A DNA stretch of 53,548 bases from JAYWDA01 sp043747555 (GCA_043747555.1 JAYTOY010000022.1:1-53548); one strand, 5' to 3'; positions 8,623 through 18,326 are shown, numbered from the stretch's first letter. The notes: a model not told the origin generated them from the letters alone. Numbers and translations are program-made.

Positions 8623-11127
8623 TTAAAATGGTGTGCCGATTGAAAATTCAAATACAACAGGTTCATGATACACTGGATCGCGGTCTAATGGGAATCCCCA
8701 TTCGAAACGCAATGGGCCAATTGGCGAAAACCAACGGATTCCAAAACCCCAGTCCGCGTAAAGTTTATTATCCGAACGGTCTCGATTGCCTGCTTCGGTT
8801 GTAAAAATATTGTCTTCAGCCTTACCGACATCATAAAAAACCACACCAAACATATCTGCTTCCCGAATCAGCGGGAACTGAAGTTCACCTTGATATTGAA
8901 TTTCTTCTTGTCCCCCGAAAAATCGTCGAGCTTGTGCATTCGCTTCATCGACACGACCTGGGTTTTTAGCTAAGTAGTCGTTATAAATCCGCGTCGAGCG
9001 TTTCATTTTACCAATTCGAGAATATCGGTAACCCCTTAGGGAGTACGGCCCACCTAAGAGGAAAAGCTCATTGAATGGCGGATCACGATCTGCATCAGTT
9101 GATCCGATTTTCCCGTACATCAAAGAGTTTCTAAAGACTACGTCCCAAAAAATATTTTTAAAATATCTTAAGGTTCCTTCCGCTCGGTAATAATGCAAAT
9201 TTCCGCCAACAAGGCCGGAGTTATTATAGGATGCACGCGCATACCAACCCTTTGACGGCTTGAATCGATCGTTTCTGGTGTCGTAATCTAAAGCGACACC
9301 GATCGTGCTGGCGTCACCTTCTGCTGAACTAAGAGGAAATAACTCATAATCAGTGATTAATTGTCCATTAGCCCCAGTGATCGGGGACAGATTTGTGTTT
9401 GTGTAGCCGTAAGTCGTTGTAAAACGCAGTTCATCTAAGATTGGGTGCCCGACGGAAACAGAACCGCCCGTTTTTCTAGAATTGTAATCCGCTCGACCGC
9501 TGTCTTGACTCATAAATGCTCTGAAACCCACAGACCATAAAGTGTCGTCAAAATAGGGTTCAGTGAATGTAAAATCATAAATGCTTGTCTGGCTGGTCAG
9601 TTGCGCGGACACTCCCAAGTTTTGTCCCCGGCCCAAGAAATTCGTTTGCTGAACCGAACCCCCAAAAGTGGCACCCGATGTCGAGCCGTAACCCGCACTG
9701 AGCTGCACTTGTCCGGTGTTTCGTTCCTTCAAGACGATATCGATATTCATAACGTCCAGCTGATCAGGCGGCGTCGAAGTCTTAAAATTCACATCTTCAA
9801 AAAATCCTAAGCGTTGAATATTTTCTAATGATTGGCGCCTTCGAGTTTCATTATAAAGTTCACCTTCAAAAATACGAATTTCCCGACGAACAACCTTATC
9901 TCGGGTGCGGGTATTGCCGACCATGCCAAATTTTCCAAAATAAACTTTATTGCCCTTGTCGATGACAAAAACAATATTCACTTTCTTTTCTTTTTCGTTA
10001 AAATTCCACTGCGGAATCACGTTGGCGTAGGCATAACCTAAATCGCCGTACTTCGCTTGCAAATCGGCCAAATCCCTTTGCAGCACATCGCCTGCAAAAA
10101 TTTCGTTATCATCAATTTTGGTTGCAGCAAAAAGCTCTTCTTTGGGAAATAAAAGATCGCCGCTAAAATCAACTTCACCGACATAGTACTGCGTGCCTTC
10201 TTCAATTCGAATCGTTACATAGATCCCTTTTTTATCAGGCGTCACATAAATTTGCGGGCGGTCGATTTTAACCTGCACGTAACCTTGATTAAAATAAATT
10301 TGTCGCACGATTTGAACATCGCGATCAAAAGCCTCTTGCTTAAAAGCCCCTGATCCGCTGACAGCCGCAAAATAACCTTCTTCTTGAGTAAAGATTTTTC
10401 CTTTCAGCGAATTATCACTGATATTTTTGTTACCTAAAAAGGTGATCTTTTTAACTTTCACTTTTTCGCCTTCGCGGATTTTAAAAGTCAGCTTGACAGT
10501 TTCATCTTTTTTAACGTCTTCAAGTTTAGGCTCGATTTTAGCCAGGAAAAAACCTTTGTCTTCATAAAGTTTTTGGATTTTTTCAATGGCTTCTTTCACC
10601 TTGGACATATTTAAAATCTCAAAAGGTTTTACACCGGAAGCTTCAGCAATTTCTTCGCTTTTAAGTTCGGTATTACCTTCATAGACAATTTCAACGACGG
10701 AGGGCTTTTCAACGACTTTGTAGGTCAGAATGATTTCGCTGCCTTGCCCCTGCCGGTCAACAGAAACATCTAGAAAGTAGCCGCTTTTAAACAAACTGAT
10801 GACATCTTCACGAACTTTAGCTTCTGAAAAAGCTTCGCCAACTTTTGAGGTCAAACGCCCCAGAACAGCATCTTTTTCAATTTTTTTATTCCCAGAAACT
10901 TGCAGTGCTTTAACAGTGCCTTCAGGTTTTGTCGCTGAGCCGGCCATCTTGCCAGATTTTTTTGTCTGGCCTCGGACAGACTGAGGCTTTTGCTTTTGCC
11001 CGTAGGCTGGGCTCAGCATCGCGCCACCCACTAAAATAGAAAATAAAATGGCACTTAAATTAAAATTTTCTAGCTTCAATTTCACAGGCCTCGTTACCTT
11101 TTTTTTCAAAAACCTCTGGCGAATCAT
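8623..11127 (-). CDS. bamA: Outer-membrane protein assembly factor BamA
   Basis: This is an 834-residue Omp85 protein. After a signal sequence come five POTRA domains (about residues 70-420) and a 16-stranded barrel. The barrel has the conserved loop-6 motif GGPYSLRGYR and the terminal strand VVFEFSIGTPF with a C-terminal Phe. It inserts beta-barrel proteins into the outer membrane. The annotated ATG at 11127 has a poor ribosome binding site. A GTG at 11082 would start directly before a cleaner signal peptide (VKLKLENFNLSAILF) and has AAGG about 11 bases upstream, so the mature protein is the same but the start is uncertain. It heads the lipid A operon after a 128-base gap from lolD. Confidence 0.95.
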   Translation of the reverse strand: MIRQRFLKKKVTRPVKLKLENFNLSAILFSILVGGAMLSPAYGQKQKPQSVRGQTKKSGKMAGSATKPEGTVKALQVSGNKKIEKDAVLGRLTSKVGEAFSEAKVREDVISLFKSGYFLDVSVDRQGQGSEIILTYKVVEKPSVVEIVYEGNTELKSEEIAEASGVKPFEILNMSKVKEAIEKIQKLYEDKGFFLAKIEPKLEDVKKDETVKLTFKIREGEKVKVKKITFLGNKNISDNSLKGKIFTQEEGYFAAVSGSGAFKQEAFDRDVQIVRQIYFNQGYVQVKIDRPQIYVTPDKKGIYVTIRIEEGTQYYVGEVDFSGDLLFPKEELFAATKIDDNEIFAGDVLQRDLADLQAKYGDLGYAYANVIPQWNFNEKEKKVNIVFVIDKGNKVYFGKFGMVGNTRTRDKVVRREIRIFEGELYNETRRRQSLENIQRLGFFEDVNFKTSTPPDQLDVMNIDIVLKERNTGQVQLSAGYGSTSGATFGGSVQQTNFLGRGQNLGVSAQLTSQTSIYDFTFTEPYFDDTLWSVGFRAFMSQDSGRADYNSRKTGGSVSVGHPILDELRFTTTYGYTNTNLSPITGANGQLITDYELFPLSSAEGDASTIGVALDYDTRNDRFKPSKGWYARASYNNSGLVGGNLHYYRAEGTLRYFKNIFWDVVFRNSLMYGKIGSTDADRDPPFNELFLLGGPYSLRGYRYSRIGKMKRSTRIYNDYLAKNPGRVDEANAQARRFFGGQEEIQYQGELQFPLIREADMFGVVFYDVGKAEDNIFTTEAGNRDRSDNKLYADWGFGIRWFSPIGPLRFEWGFPLDRDPVYHEPVVFEFSIGTPF

Positions 11128-11155
11128 GCCACCGGCTGGGGTTTTTAAAATGACT

Positions 11156-11178
11156 CCAAGTCTGAAAAATAAACTTGG
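11156..11178 (-). promoter_or_regulatory. Leader hairpin upstream of bamA
   Basis: On the minus strand the arms CCAAGTTT and AGACTTGG pair over eight positions (one G-U) around the 7-base loop ATTTTTC. It lies 29 bases before the bamA ATG, inside the 128-base lolD-bamA gap. There is no T-run after it, so it is not a standard terminator and could be a leader structure. No convincing promoter boxes were found in this gap. Confidence 0.35.
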
Positions 11179-11255
11179 CAGCCGCCCCTAATGCGAACCG
11201 TCAAAGGCTAGCCCAAAACAAAGGGCCAGTCAAAAACCGATATGGGTGCAGGCCG

Positions 11256-11939
11256 TCAACTTTCAGCCCAAATTCCGTCACGAATCACCTGTTTTCGGGG
11301 GAATCTTTGCGCAAACTGCTGATCATGAGTGACGATCACCATGGTTAAATCAAAATGCTTTTGTAAATCAAAGAATAAATCCTGAACTTTTAGGCTGTTC
11401 TGCGTATCCAAATTACCCGTAGGCTCATCAGCCAGCAAAAGTCTTGGACGACGCACCAGCGCTCGCGCAATGGCCACTCTTTGCAGCTCGCCACCTGACA
11501 ACTGTTGCGGATAATGCTCAAGGCGATCTTTTAAACCTAAGATATCTAGGAGCTCTTCCGCTTTATGGGCGGCCAATTTTTTTGACTCGCCCGCCACTCG
11601 ACATGGAAGTGCCACATTTTCAAGCGCTGTAAATTCTGCGATCAAATGATGAAACTGAAAAACAAAACCCATCTCATCGTTCCGAAAACGGGCCAACTCA
11701 TCATCATTCAAGGCCATCACATCGCGACCGTCGAAATTAATTTCACCGCTTTGCGGGCGATCCAAAGTTCCTAAGATATGCAAGAGCGTACTTTTACCGG
11801 CCCCACTAACACCTTGAATGCTTAAAGCGTCACCTTTGTAAAGATCAAGATTGATTCCTTTCAGAATCGATAGTTCACCTAATCCCTGCTGGTAAGACTT
11901 TACAATATTTGAAACTTTTAAAAGAATCTCTTTATTCAT
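11256..11939 (-). CDS. lolD: Lipoprotein-releasing ABC transporter ATPase LolD
   Basis: This 227-residue ABC ATPase powers release of outer-membrane lipoproteins from the inner membrane. It has Walker A GVSGAGKST, Q-loop FVFQFHHL, signature LSGGELQRVAIARAL, Walker B LLLADEPTGNLD and H-loop VTHD. The FQFHHL...EFTALENVALP stretch is typical of the LolD/MacB subgroup. Its start overlaps the end of the permease gene by 8 bases, so the pair is coupled. No lolA or lolB lies in the window. Confidence 0.93.
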   Translation of the reverse strand: MNKEILLKVSNIVKSYQQGLGELSILKGINLDLYKGDALSIQGVSGAGKSTLLHILGTLDRPQSGEINFDGRDVMALNDDELARFRNDEMGFVFQFHHLIAEFTALENVALPCRVAGESKKLAAHKAEELLDILGLKDRLEHYPQQLSGGELQRVAIARALVRRPRLLLADEPTGNLDTQNSLKVQDLFFDLQKHFDLTMVIVTHDQQFAQRFPRKQVIRDGIWAES

Positions 11940-13155
11940 AGCGAAGTCCTTCCACCGGATTCAGCTGAGCTCCCCGGCGCGCTGGGAAAATTGAAGCGAG
12001 CAAACAAATGACTAGGGTTGAGACAATGATTGCTATCGTATCCAGAAGCTTAATCTCGACGTGAATTTCATTGAGCCTATAGACTGAGCCCGGCATCAAG
12101 TGAAAAGCCCGCTGACCCCACACAAAAAGAAAACAAAGACTTAAACCAAATAAATAACCAAAAATAATTCCGACAACCCCTAAAAAAAGTCCTTGATAGC
12201 CGTAAACTTTAACAAGCGACCGGGGCGTAACACCGACGGTTTTAAAAATTGCTAAATCTGGGTAGCGTTGAAAAATATTAACATAAAAGCTGCTGGCCAC
12301 GCTGAAAGCCGCCACCAACATAATGATAAAGACGACAAAGAAGATCACCACTTTTTCGCCTTGTGATGCCTGAAACAAATTTTCATTCGCATCTCGCCAA
12401 GTTCGCACCATGTATCCTGTTCCCAGTTTCGACATTAAATTAAAATAAACATTGCTGGTTTCACCCAAGTTTTTAATTTTAAAAATCAACCCGTTGATAC
12501 GATCCCCGATCTCAGCCAAGCTTTGCGCGGCCTCTAGATCAACAATCATAAACCGCTCGTTCCACTCAAATTTGCCATAATCTAAAATACCGCCGACTCG
12601 AAACTGCCCAAGGTGGCGGCCAAAACGATGCGGGTCTAAGGTATCTGCGATCGGCACAACAACTCGGAACACATCTCCAACATTCAAACCCATACGCTGA
12701 GCAAGACCTTCACCGATGAGAGCCCTTGGGATCTTATCAGTACTTATAAGATCCAAACTTCCTGCTTTGACTCGCTTTGAAAAATCTAAGACGTTTTGCC
12801 ATTTTTTGGAATCAACCCCTTCCATGGAAACGCCTAATGTGTCCCCCTTATGGGCTAACACCGCTTCTAAAAATAAAAATTTTAGACTGGCCTGTAACTG
12901 CGGATCCATTTCAAAAATTTTCTTTTCAAGATCATCCCACTGCGGAGTGCCGGCACCTGTGCGAATCACTTGCAGATGGCCGGCGACATCAACCACTGAT
13001 TTTCTTAAAGTGGATTCAAAGCCTGACATCACCGCCATAGCGACAACAAGGCACGCAACCCCGATCACAAGACCAATCAGAGCTACAAGAATATTGGTTT
13101 GACCAAAAGTTTTTTTGCAAAACAGCAACCGAAAAGCTAACCAAAGCTCCATCAT
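11932..13155 (-). CDS. lolC: Lipoprotein-releasing system permease LolC/LolE
   Basis: This is a 407-residue FtsX/MacB-type permease with four membrane segments: one near residues 22-45, then three in the C-terminal third (about 270-300, 315-350, 375-395). The large loop between the first and second is periplasmic. The N-terminal AFRLLFCKK...VALIGLVIGVACLVVAMAVMSGFE fits LolC/LolE. Only one permease gene is present, so the transporter probably works as a homodimer (LolF-like arrangement). The start ATG overlaps the prfB stop as ATGA. Confidence 0.9.
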   Translation of the reverse strand: MMELWLAFRLLFCKKTFGQTNILVALIGLVIGVACLVVAMAVMSGFESTLRKSVVDVAGHLQVIRTGAGTPQWDDLEKKIFEMDPQLQASLKFLFLEAVLAHKGDTLGVSMEGVDSKKWQNVLDFSKRVKAGSLDLISTDKIPRALIGEGLAQRMGLNVGDVFRVVVPIADTLDPHRFGRHLGQFRVGGILDYGKFEWNERFMIVDLEAAQSLAEIGDRINGLIFKIKNLGETSNVYFNLMSKLGTGYMVRTWRDANENLFQASQGEKVVIFFVVFIIMLVAAFSVASSFYVNIFQRYPDLAIFKTVGVTPRSLVKVYGYQGLFLGVVGIIFGYLFGLSLCFLFVWGQRAFHLMPGSVYRLNEIHVEIKLLDTIAIIVSTLVICLLASIFPARRGAQLNPVEGLRYE

Positions 13156-14286
13156 GCTTCGGCCGTTTTTTCATGGAGAACTTGCGACTTTAAAAAAGCC
13201 ATAATGAAACCTTCAAGGTCGCCGTTAAGAACATCATTGACTTGGTTGGTTTCAAAATCAGTGCGATGATCTTTGGCCATTTGATAGGGGTGCATGACAT
13301 AGGATCTGATCTGTGAACCCCATTCATTGGCTTTTTTAACTGAATTCATCTCGTCTTTTTCTTTGTTCCGCTTTTCAATTTCTTTTTCGTACAAAGCGGC
13401 TTTCAACATTTTGAGCGCGGTCTCACGATTTTGAATCTGCGATCGCTGCGTCTGACACTGGACAATGATGCCGCTGGGTAAATGGTACATGCGAACGGCA
13501 GAATCTGTTTTATTCACATGCTGACCGCCCGCTCCACTGGATCTGTAGGTTTCCACTTTTAAATCGTCAGCTCGAACTTCAATTTTTATATCATCATCGA
13601 CTTCGGCCCATGCAAAAACAGATGCAAACGACGTGTGCCTTCGGGCATTCGAATCAAAAGGGGAAATTCTCACTAACCTGTGCACACCAGACTCGGCTTT
13701 TAAGTAGCCATAGGCATAGGGTCCTTCAATCAGCAACGTACAAGATTTAATGCCAGCGCCTTCGCCCTCATGCATTTCTAAAATTTGAGTTTTGTAGCCT
13801 TGCTGATCGGCATACCTGGTGTACATTCTAAGTAACATACCCGCCCAATCGCAGGCTTCCGTTCCGCCAGCGCCTGAATTGATGGAAAGGTAAGTGCTGT
13901 TGGAATCCAGCTCGCCATTTAGCACTCTTTTTAATTCAAGCTCTTGTCCTAGTTTTTCAATTTTAGTCAGCTCACCTTTAAGTTCGGTGAAGGTGTCTTC
14001 GTCTTGCGCTTCAAGAGCCATCTCAAGTAAAACTTTTGAATCTTCAAGACCCGAATGATAGGCCTGCCATTCACTGAGGGCTTTTTCGATAAAAGATTTC
14101 TCTTTATTCAGCTTCTGCATTTGCTCCGGCTGCCCCCAAATCGCAGGGTTTTCGGATTGCATGGTGATTTCTTCTAGGCGGCGCTTCTTTTTATCCAGGT
14201 CAAAGATACCCCCGAAGTTCAAGGGCCAATTTCTCTAACGACTGCACACGACGATTGATATCATGAAGTTCTGAAACGATAGACAT
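13152..14286 (-). CDS. prfB: Peptide chain release factor 2, with programmed +1 frameshift
   Basis: RF2 recognises UGA and UAA stop codons. The gene is in two frames: 28 codons from ATG at 14286 ending in TATCTT-TGA, then a +1 shift into a frame continuing DLDKKKRRLEE. The joined product is 377 residues. The catalytic GGQ motif is visible (RSSGAGGQHVNKTDSAVRM), and the anticodon-like tripeptide region lies before it (HRLVRISPFDSNARRHTSFASV). A plain ORF caller starts the second frame at an internal ATG (14222), which would lose the first domain's N-terminus. Its stop overlaps lolC. The upstream ribosome binding site is not clear. Confidence 0.95.
14199..14213 (-). promoter_or_regulatory. prfB: prfB programmed frameshift site
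   Basis: The minus strand reads GGGGGTATCTTTGAC: a Shine-Dalgarno-like G-run, then the slippery CTT codon and the in-frame TGA followed by C. This is essentially the textbook RF2 autoregulatory signal: low RF2 lets the ribosome pause at UGA and slip by +1 to read GAC. Confidence 0.95.
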
Positions 14287-14491
14287 GGGATACAAGATGC
14301 GGGTCTTTGCATCCTCCGTCAATGCCAGGTTTTGCACTGCGCTAGTATTTGTTCCGTTACCTTTTGCAGTTTCGCCGCCGTCCGAACACAAACCCGAAGT
14401 CCACGTCAAACCCTGTTTTTTTCACCCGCCACTGCACCCTGTTGCTTGCACCCACGGTGTCCTGTCCTTGGTTTGCTTTCCCTCCTTTTGT

Positions 14492-14504
14492 GGGTACCGG
14501 TCAC
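14492..14504. repeat. GGGTACCGGTCAC motif, inverted copy upstream of RAYT gene
   Basis: The 13 bases GGGTACCGGTCAC occur here, 24 bases before the RAYT start. Their exact reverse complement occurs inside the gene at 14945-14957. The inner copy is part of a hairpin (GGTGACC at 14944-14950 with GGTCACC at 14962-14968). This resembles REP-type palindromes mobilised by RAYT proteins, but only two copies are visible, so the assignment is tentative. Confidence 0.45.
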
Positions 14505-14527
14505 TTCTTTTACGCGCGAGGTTTTTT

Positions 14528-15214
14528 ATGCAGCAGAACTTGTTTGGTAAAACTCATTGGCAACATCGTTTTTCCCACGGAGGCACGCTGCGAAAGTGCC
14601 GAGCCGGGCGAGGTGCACGTCCCCTTTCCTGCCGCGAACCTCTGCATTTGGTTTTAAAAGCAAAAAGAGAGAAAATTCTTCCTGGCTTTCGAACTTATAA
14701 AAGGTTTGCACTCATTCACTTTCTTTTACGTAAGTACGCAGCTCATTTTTTTGTAAAAATCGAACAGGTTTCCATTCAAAGCGATCATATTCATTTGCTG
14801 ATCCGAACCACCCGTAGGAGCAACTACCAAAACTTCTTCCGCGTCTTTGCAGGACAAATTGCACAAAGATTTGAAAAAGAGGGGCTTCTAACAGTCACAA
14901 AACAACCACTCCCCAAAAAGGGAGGAACCCCCGCGCACGCGAAGGTGACCGGTACCCCCAGGGTCACCGGGAGTGTGGGGACAACCGGAAGTAAAACTAG
15001 CGCAAGCTCGACACCCACATGCCCCCCGCCCGCGAGCCCCAAAGGACTTTGGCGGCACAGGCCTTTTTCGCGGGTTGTGCGGGGGTGGAGGGCTTATAAA
15101 ATTGTGCGGGATTATATTCAGCTCAATGAGAAAGAAGCTCTTGGGCAGATTCCTTATCGCAAAAAAAGACTTACGGGACTTTCTAATAGCGAATGGCAGA
15201 TTTTGTGGAGATAG
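14528..15214 (+). CDS. REP-associated tyrosine transposase (RAYT, Y1/IS200-like)
   Basis: This is a 228-residue protein of the Y1 HUH transposase superfamily. The HUH metal motif is QSDHIHLLIR, and the candidate catalytic Tyr is in VRDYIQLNEKEALG, followed by the Bdellovibrio-type tail IPYRKKRLTGLS. The ATG at 14528 has GAGG seven bases upstream; the reading frame stays open to 14285, but that extension reads as non-coding. Between core and catalytic helix is a Gly/Thr/Pro/Ser-rich low-complexity insert encoded by GC-rich DNA with its own palindromes. No flanking transposon ends or target duplication are seen, consistent with a domesticated RAYT. It is oriented opposite to prfB and ybeY and sits between them. 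Confidence 0.75.
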   Translation: MQQNLFGKTHWQHRFSHGGTLRKCRAGRGARPLSCREPLHLVLKAKREKILPGFRTYKRFALIHFLLRKYAAHFFVKIEQVSIQSDHIHLLIRTTRRSNYQNFFRVFAGQIAQRFEKEGLLTVTKQPLPKKGGTPAHAKVTGTPRVTGSVGTTGSKTSASSTPTCPPPASPKGLWRHRPFSRVVRGWRAYKIVRDYIQLNEKEALGQIPYRKKRLTGLSNSEWQILWR

Positions 15215-15240
15215 CGAAGAAGGGGAGGCGTTCTTTGCTG

Positions 15241-15258
15241 GCGACTTCACTGAGTCGC
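15241..15258. repeat. Short palindrome after RAYT gene
   Basis: GCGACT and AGTCGC form a perfect 6-bp inverted repeat around TCACTG, 27 bases past the RAYT stop codon and in front of a GCGCGCGCGC run. It may be a REP-like element or a weak terminator, but there is no T-run on either side. Confidence 0.35.
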
Positions 15259-15300
15259 TATGCGCGCGCGCTGGCGGAAGGATCCACCTTGGCAAACAAA

Positions 15301-15768
15301 CTATTTTTTTGCAGTCTTAGGCTTTGTTTTGGCTTTGAATAGCTCTTTGAAAACTTCGTCTTGCAAGGACATCATCTTTTTTTCGTCATCCCCACCGTCT
15401 TCGTGGTCAAACCCTAGCAGATGCAAAACCCCGTGGACTAACATTAAACCTAACTCTTGATCGAAAGTTTGCTTGTGCTCTTTGGCTTGAGTTTCTAAAA
15501 CTTCAGGGCAAAATACAAGCTCACCCAAACTTTCAGGATCAACGGATTCAAAACTAAGGATATCTGTCGGATAATCTTTCTGACGGTATTGCCAGTTTAA
15601 TTTCTTGGCCGAAAGTTTATCTAAAAAAACCAGCGTCAGCTCTTTTTCGCAGGCTCCTTTATCAACAATGTTTTTCTTCTCTAACGAGCTTGAAATTTTT
15701 TTCACACTGTCTTTCAGAAATTTTTCTGAAATTTTCATTGTCGTATCGTTAACAATCAGGGCTTTCAT
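15301..15768 (-). CDS. ybeY: Endoribonuclease YbeY (rRNA maturation factor)
   Basis: This 155-residue zinc-dependent RNase is involved in 16S rRNA 3'-end processing and ribosome quality control. The UPF0054 motif MLVHGVLHLLGFDHEDGG supplies the three metal-binding histidines (H-x3-H-x5-H), and TDILSFES is the preceding conserved strand. Its ATG overlaps the stop of the 7TM-HD gene as ATGA. The usual phoH neighbour is not present between them. Confidence 0.93.
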   Translation of the reverse strand: MKALIVNDTTMKISEKFLKDSVKKISSSLEKKNIVDKGACEKELTLVFLDKLSAKKLNWQYRQKDYPTDILSFESVDPESLGELVFCPEVLETQAKEHKQTFDQELGLMLVHGVLHLLGFDHEDGGDDEKKMMSLQDEVFKELFKAKTKPKTAKK

Positions 15769-18182
15769 GCTTTAACTCCTGTCGAAAATTGATCACCCAA
15801 GCCACCGCCGGCACTACGAGGATAATCGATTCTCTGGTGATATATTCCTAGTAAAATACGAATAAACGCATTTTCAATTTTTGTGATGTCTTTTAAACTA
15901 AGATTACATTCATCCAGTTGCCCGTCCGAAAACTTTCGCTGAATGATATTTCGAACAATATTTTGCAAACGCTGCGGCGATGGATCATCCAGAGACCGCG
16001 AAGCGGCTTCGATGCTATCGGCTAGCATACACAAAGCCGATTCGCTGAATTGAGGCTTTGGCCCCGGGTATCTGAATTCATCTTCAGAGAATTCGGCGTC
16101 TTCATCGCTTTTCATATCTAGGGCTTTATTATAAAAGTAGGAAATTAAGGTCGTTCCATGATGCTGAATAATTCCATCAATTATGGGCTTTCCTAATTTA
16201 TGATTCATTCCCATTTCAACGCCGTCTTTAACGTGCGCAATCAGCAAAGTCTTACTCATAAAAGGGGAAATATGATCGTGGGGATTTTGTCCTTGCTTTT
16301 GATTTTCAATAAAATAATTTGAATGTTCCATCTTCCCGATATCGTGATAATAGCACATCACTTTACCCAGCAGGGGATTGGCACCGATCTCTTCAGCCGC
16401 GGCCTCAACCATGCTTCCGACAAGCATTGAGTGATGATAAGTCCCCGGCGCTTTGACAATCATCGTTTTTAGTAAAGGATGATTTAGATTACTAAGCTCA
16501 AGAAGTTTTACATCTGTCGTGTAGTGAAAAATATTTTCTAGCAACGGAACAAACATCAAAGCCAGAAATGAACTAATAATACCACTGAGAAATCCGGCGA
16601 TCACAGCGTACACAATTTCGCGGGTCACAATTTCCTGATCAACACGAGTGATCGCTAGAACAAAAACGATCAACAAGGCATTGATTAATCCCGTGCGCAA
16701 TCCCGCCACATAAATATCATCTCTTTTTTTGCAGGAGTAAACGCCCCGAGCCGCCGCAATTCCACCCACTAGCGTAACGAGCATCCAAGGCAAGTTAAAA
16801 TCTTCCATGACACCTAAACAAATCGATAGAAATGCAGTGAATAACCACACAACTTCCCCCGACTGTATCAGTAATCCCACAAGCATGGGCCCCGCAGCTG
16901 CAGGCACAGCAAATAGAAACACTAAAGGAGTCAAGGCAGAGCCAAACTTTGCTAGCAAGGTGGCGTCTGCTAAAAATAAAAAGACTTTGGTGATGAGAAT
17001 GACTGACGTTGCAATCAGCATCATGACCCCAAGGTCTTTGAATTCGACGCGCACTCGGTTGATACTAAATCTTCGAATGTAGGAAGCAAAAACAAAGATC
17101 GAAAGAAATAGCAGAAGCGCCATCGAAAACGACATCAAATCTTTTTTACGATCCGATTGTAAGTTTTCAATTTGTTTTAAAACGGCCATATGAAAGGGTT
17201 GAACGGCAGCGCCTTTATTTAGAATAGTTTGATTTCGTTTGATGCTGATATTGGCCGGCAGAATGGCGTCCCGGGCCGCTTGCTTTCTGGTTGCAGTCTC
17301 TTGCTTGTTTAAGGTTAAATTTGGTATCAACAAGCTGCGGGCAAAGTAAAGAAGATTTACTTTATCGCTTTCGGAAAAATGATCCAAACTTTTTCGGTCA
17401 TACAAAATAAAAGGCTCAGGATTCTGAAGATCCAATATATCATTTTTTGCGATGTAAAATTCTTTGCCCGTGTTGCTTTTGTTCACGGTGCGAGCCACAA
17501 CTTCTTTTTGATGATTCGGAATAAACCGTTCCGGCGAATCGGCAATTCTTTTCTCGAACCAAATTCGCAAATTTGAAACTAAGGCCGCTTCAATGCTTGG
17601 ATTGAAGTGCTCATCGACCAACCACTCAAATAGGTAATCAGGAACCGGCACAGACAAATCTTTTTCAAATTGCATTTTGTGCGTAAAAAATTCGCGCACT
17701 TTAACTTCTGAAGCGAAGCCCTTTCGGGGCCACTTAATTTCACGTCCGTAGCCACGCATATTGCGAAAGCCCCGGGAAACGCCTTGCTGCAAGCGATCAA
17801 AAACACTGACATCATAATCGTAAACGATGGGAATTGAGTATTCCGCTCGCAATCTCTTTTCTTCAGTGGAAACTTCATCGACCATTTCAAAATTTAAAGG
17901 CGAGATCACGTCAGCAGTAGCGATGTCTCCGACTTGAAAATTATAGGGCACATGAATTTGGAAAAAAATAAGATAGGATAAGGCATAACAAAATAAGAAA
18001 ATCATCAGACCACGACGGATCGAATATCTTTCTTCAATCTCCCCGATCCAACGACCCATCCAGGTTTTTTCCCAACCTAAATGATCCACCCAATCCAAAA
18101 ACTTTTGGCTATGATCCTCATAGTTCACCCGCGAATGGTGTTCAGTTTTTTTCTGTGTGAATTTTTTGATACTGCCCATCAT
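15765..18182 (-). CDS. 7TM-HD phosphohydrolase (PgpH/YqfF-like)
   Basis: This 805-residue membrane protein has one N-terminal transmembrane helix (about residues 58-75), a large extracytoplasmic 7TMR-HDED domain, a bundle of about seven helices (about 350-560) and a C-terminal cytoplasmic HD domain. The HD residues are visible in PGTYHHSMLVG, CYYHDIGKMEHSNYF, DHISPFMS and IIQHHG. PgpH of Listeria hydrolyses cyclic di-AMP; family members next to ybeY are widespread. Whether this organism makes c-di-AMP cannot be told, since no DacA-type cyclase is in the window. It is the first gene of the run toward ybeY. Confidence 0.88.
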   Translation of the reverse strand: MMGSIKKFTQKKTEHHSRVNYEDHSQKFLDWVDHLGWEKTWMGRWIGEIEERYSIRRGLMIFLFCYALSYLIFFQIHVPYNFQVGDIATADVISPLNFEMVDEVSTEEKRLRAEYSIPIVYDYDVSVFDRLQQGVSRGFRNMRGYGREIKWPRKGFASEVKVREFFTHKMQFEKDLSVPVPDYLFEWLVDEHFNPSIEAALVSNLRIWFEKRIADSPERFIPNHQKEVVARTVNKSNTGKEFYIAKNDILDLQNPEPFILYDRKSLDHFSESDKVNLLYFARSLLIPNLTLNKQETATRKQAARDAILPANISIKRNQTILNKGAAVQPFHMAVLKQIENLQSDRKKDLMSFSMALLLFLSIFVFASYIRRFSINRVRVEFKDLGVMMLIATSVILITKVFLFLADATLLAKFGSALTPLVFLFAVPAAAGPMLVGLLIQSGEVVWLFTAFLSICLGVMEDFNLPWMLVTLVGGIAAARGVYSCKKRDDIYVAGLRTGLINALLIVFVLAITRVDQEIVTREIVYAVIAGFLSGIISSFLALMFVPLLENIFHYTTDVKLLELSNLNHPLLKTMIVKAPGTYHHSMLVGSMVEAAAEEIGANPLLGKVMCYYHDIGKMEHSNYFIENQKQGQNPHDHISPFMSKTLLIAHVKDGVEMGMNHKLGKPIIDGIIQHHGTTLISYFYNKALDMKSDEDAEFSEDEFRYPGPKPQFSESALCMLADSIEAASRSLDDPSPQRLQNIVRNIIQRKFSDGQLDECNLSLKDITKIENAFIRILLGIYHQRIDYPRSAGGGLGDQFSTGVKA

Positions 18183-18326
18183 TCGATTTTAAACGCCTTC
18201 ACTTGGTTTGGCATTGGGTTAGTGCACTAATTATCGGTATTTTTATTCGAAAACTGCTGTCATATATGGTAGTTATCTCTTGGTTCTAGTTTAAAGTCGA
18301 GACCCACTGCTTAGACGGAGTGTCAT

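Noticed and set aside
14285..14527. N-terminal extension of the RAYT frame back to 14285
   Set aside because: The extension overlaps the prfB leading frame, is rich in Cys/Pro/His without domain sense, and the ATG at 14528 has a proper ribosome binding site.
14528..15214. A complete IS200-type insertion sequence
   Set aside because: No paired transposon ends or second (TnpB) gene are seen, and the motifs fit RAYT proteins, which are single-copy and not bounded by IS ends.
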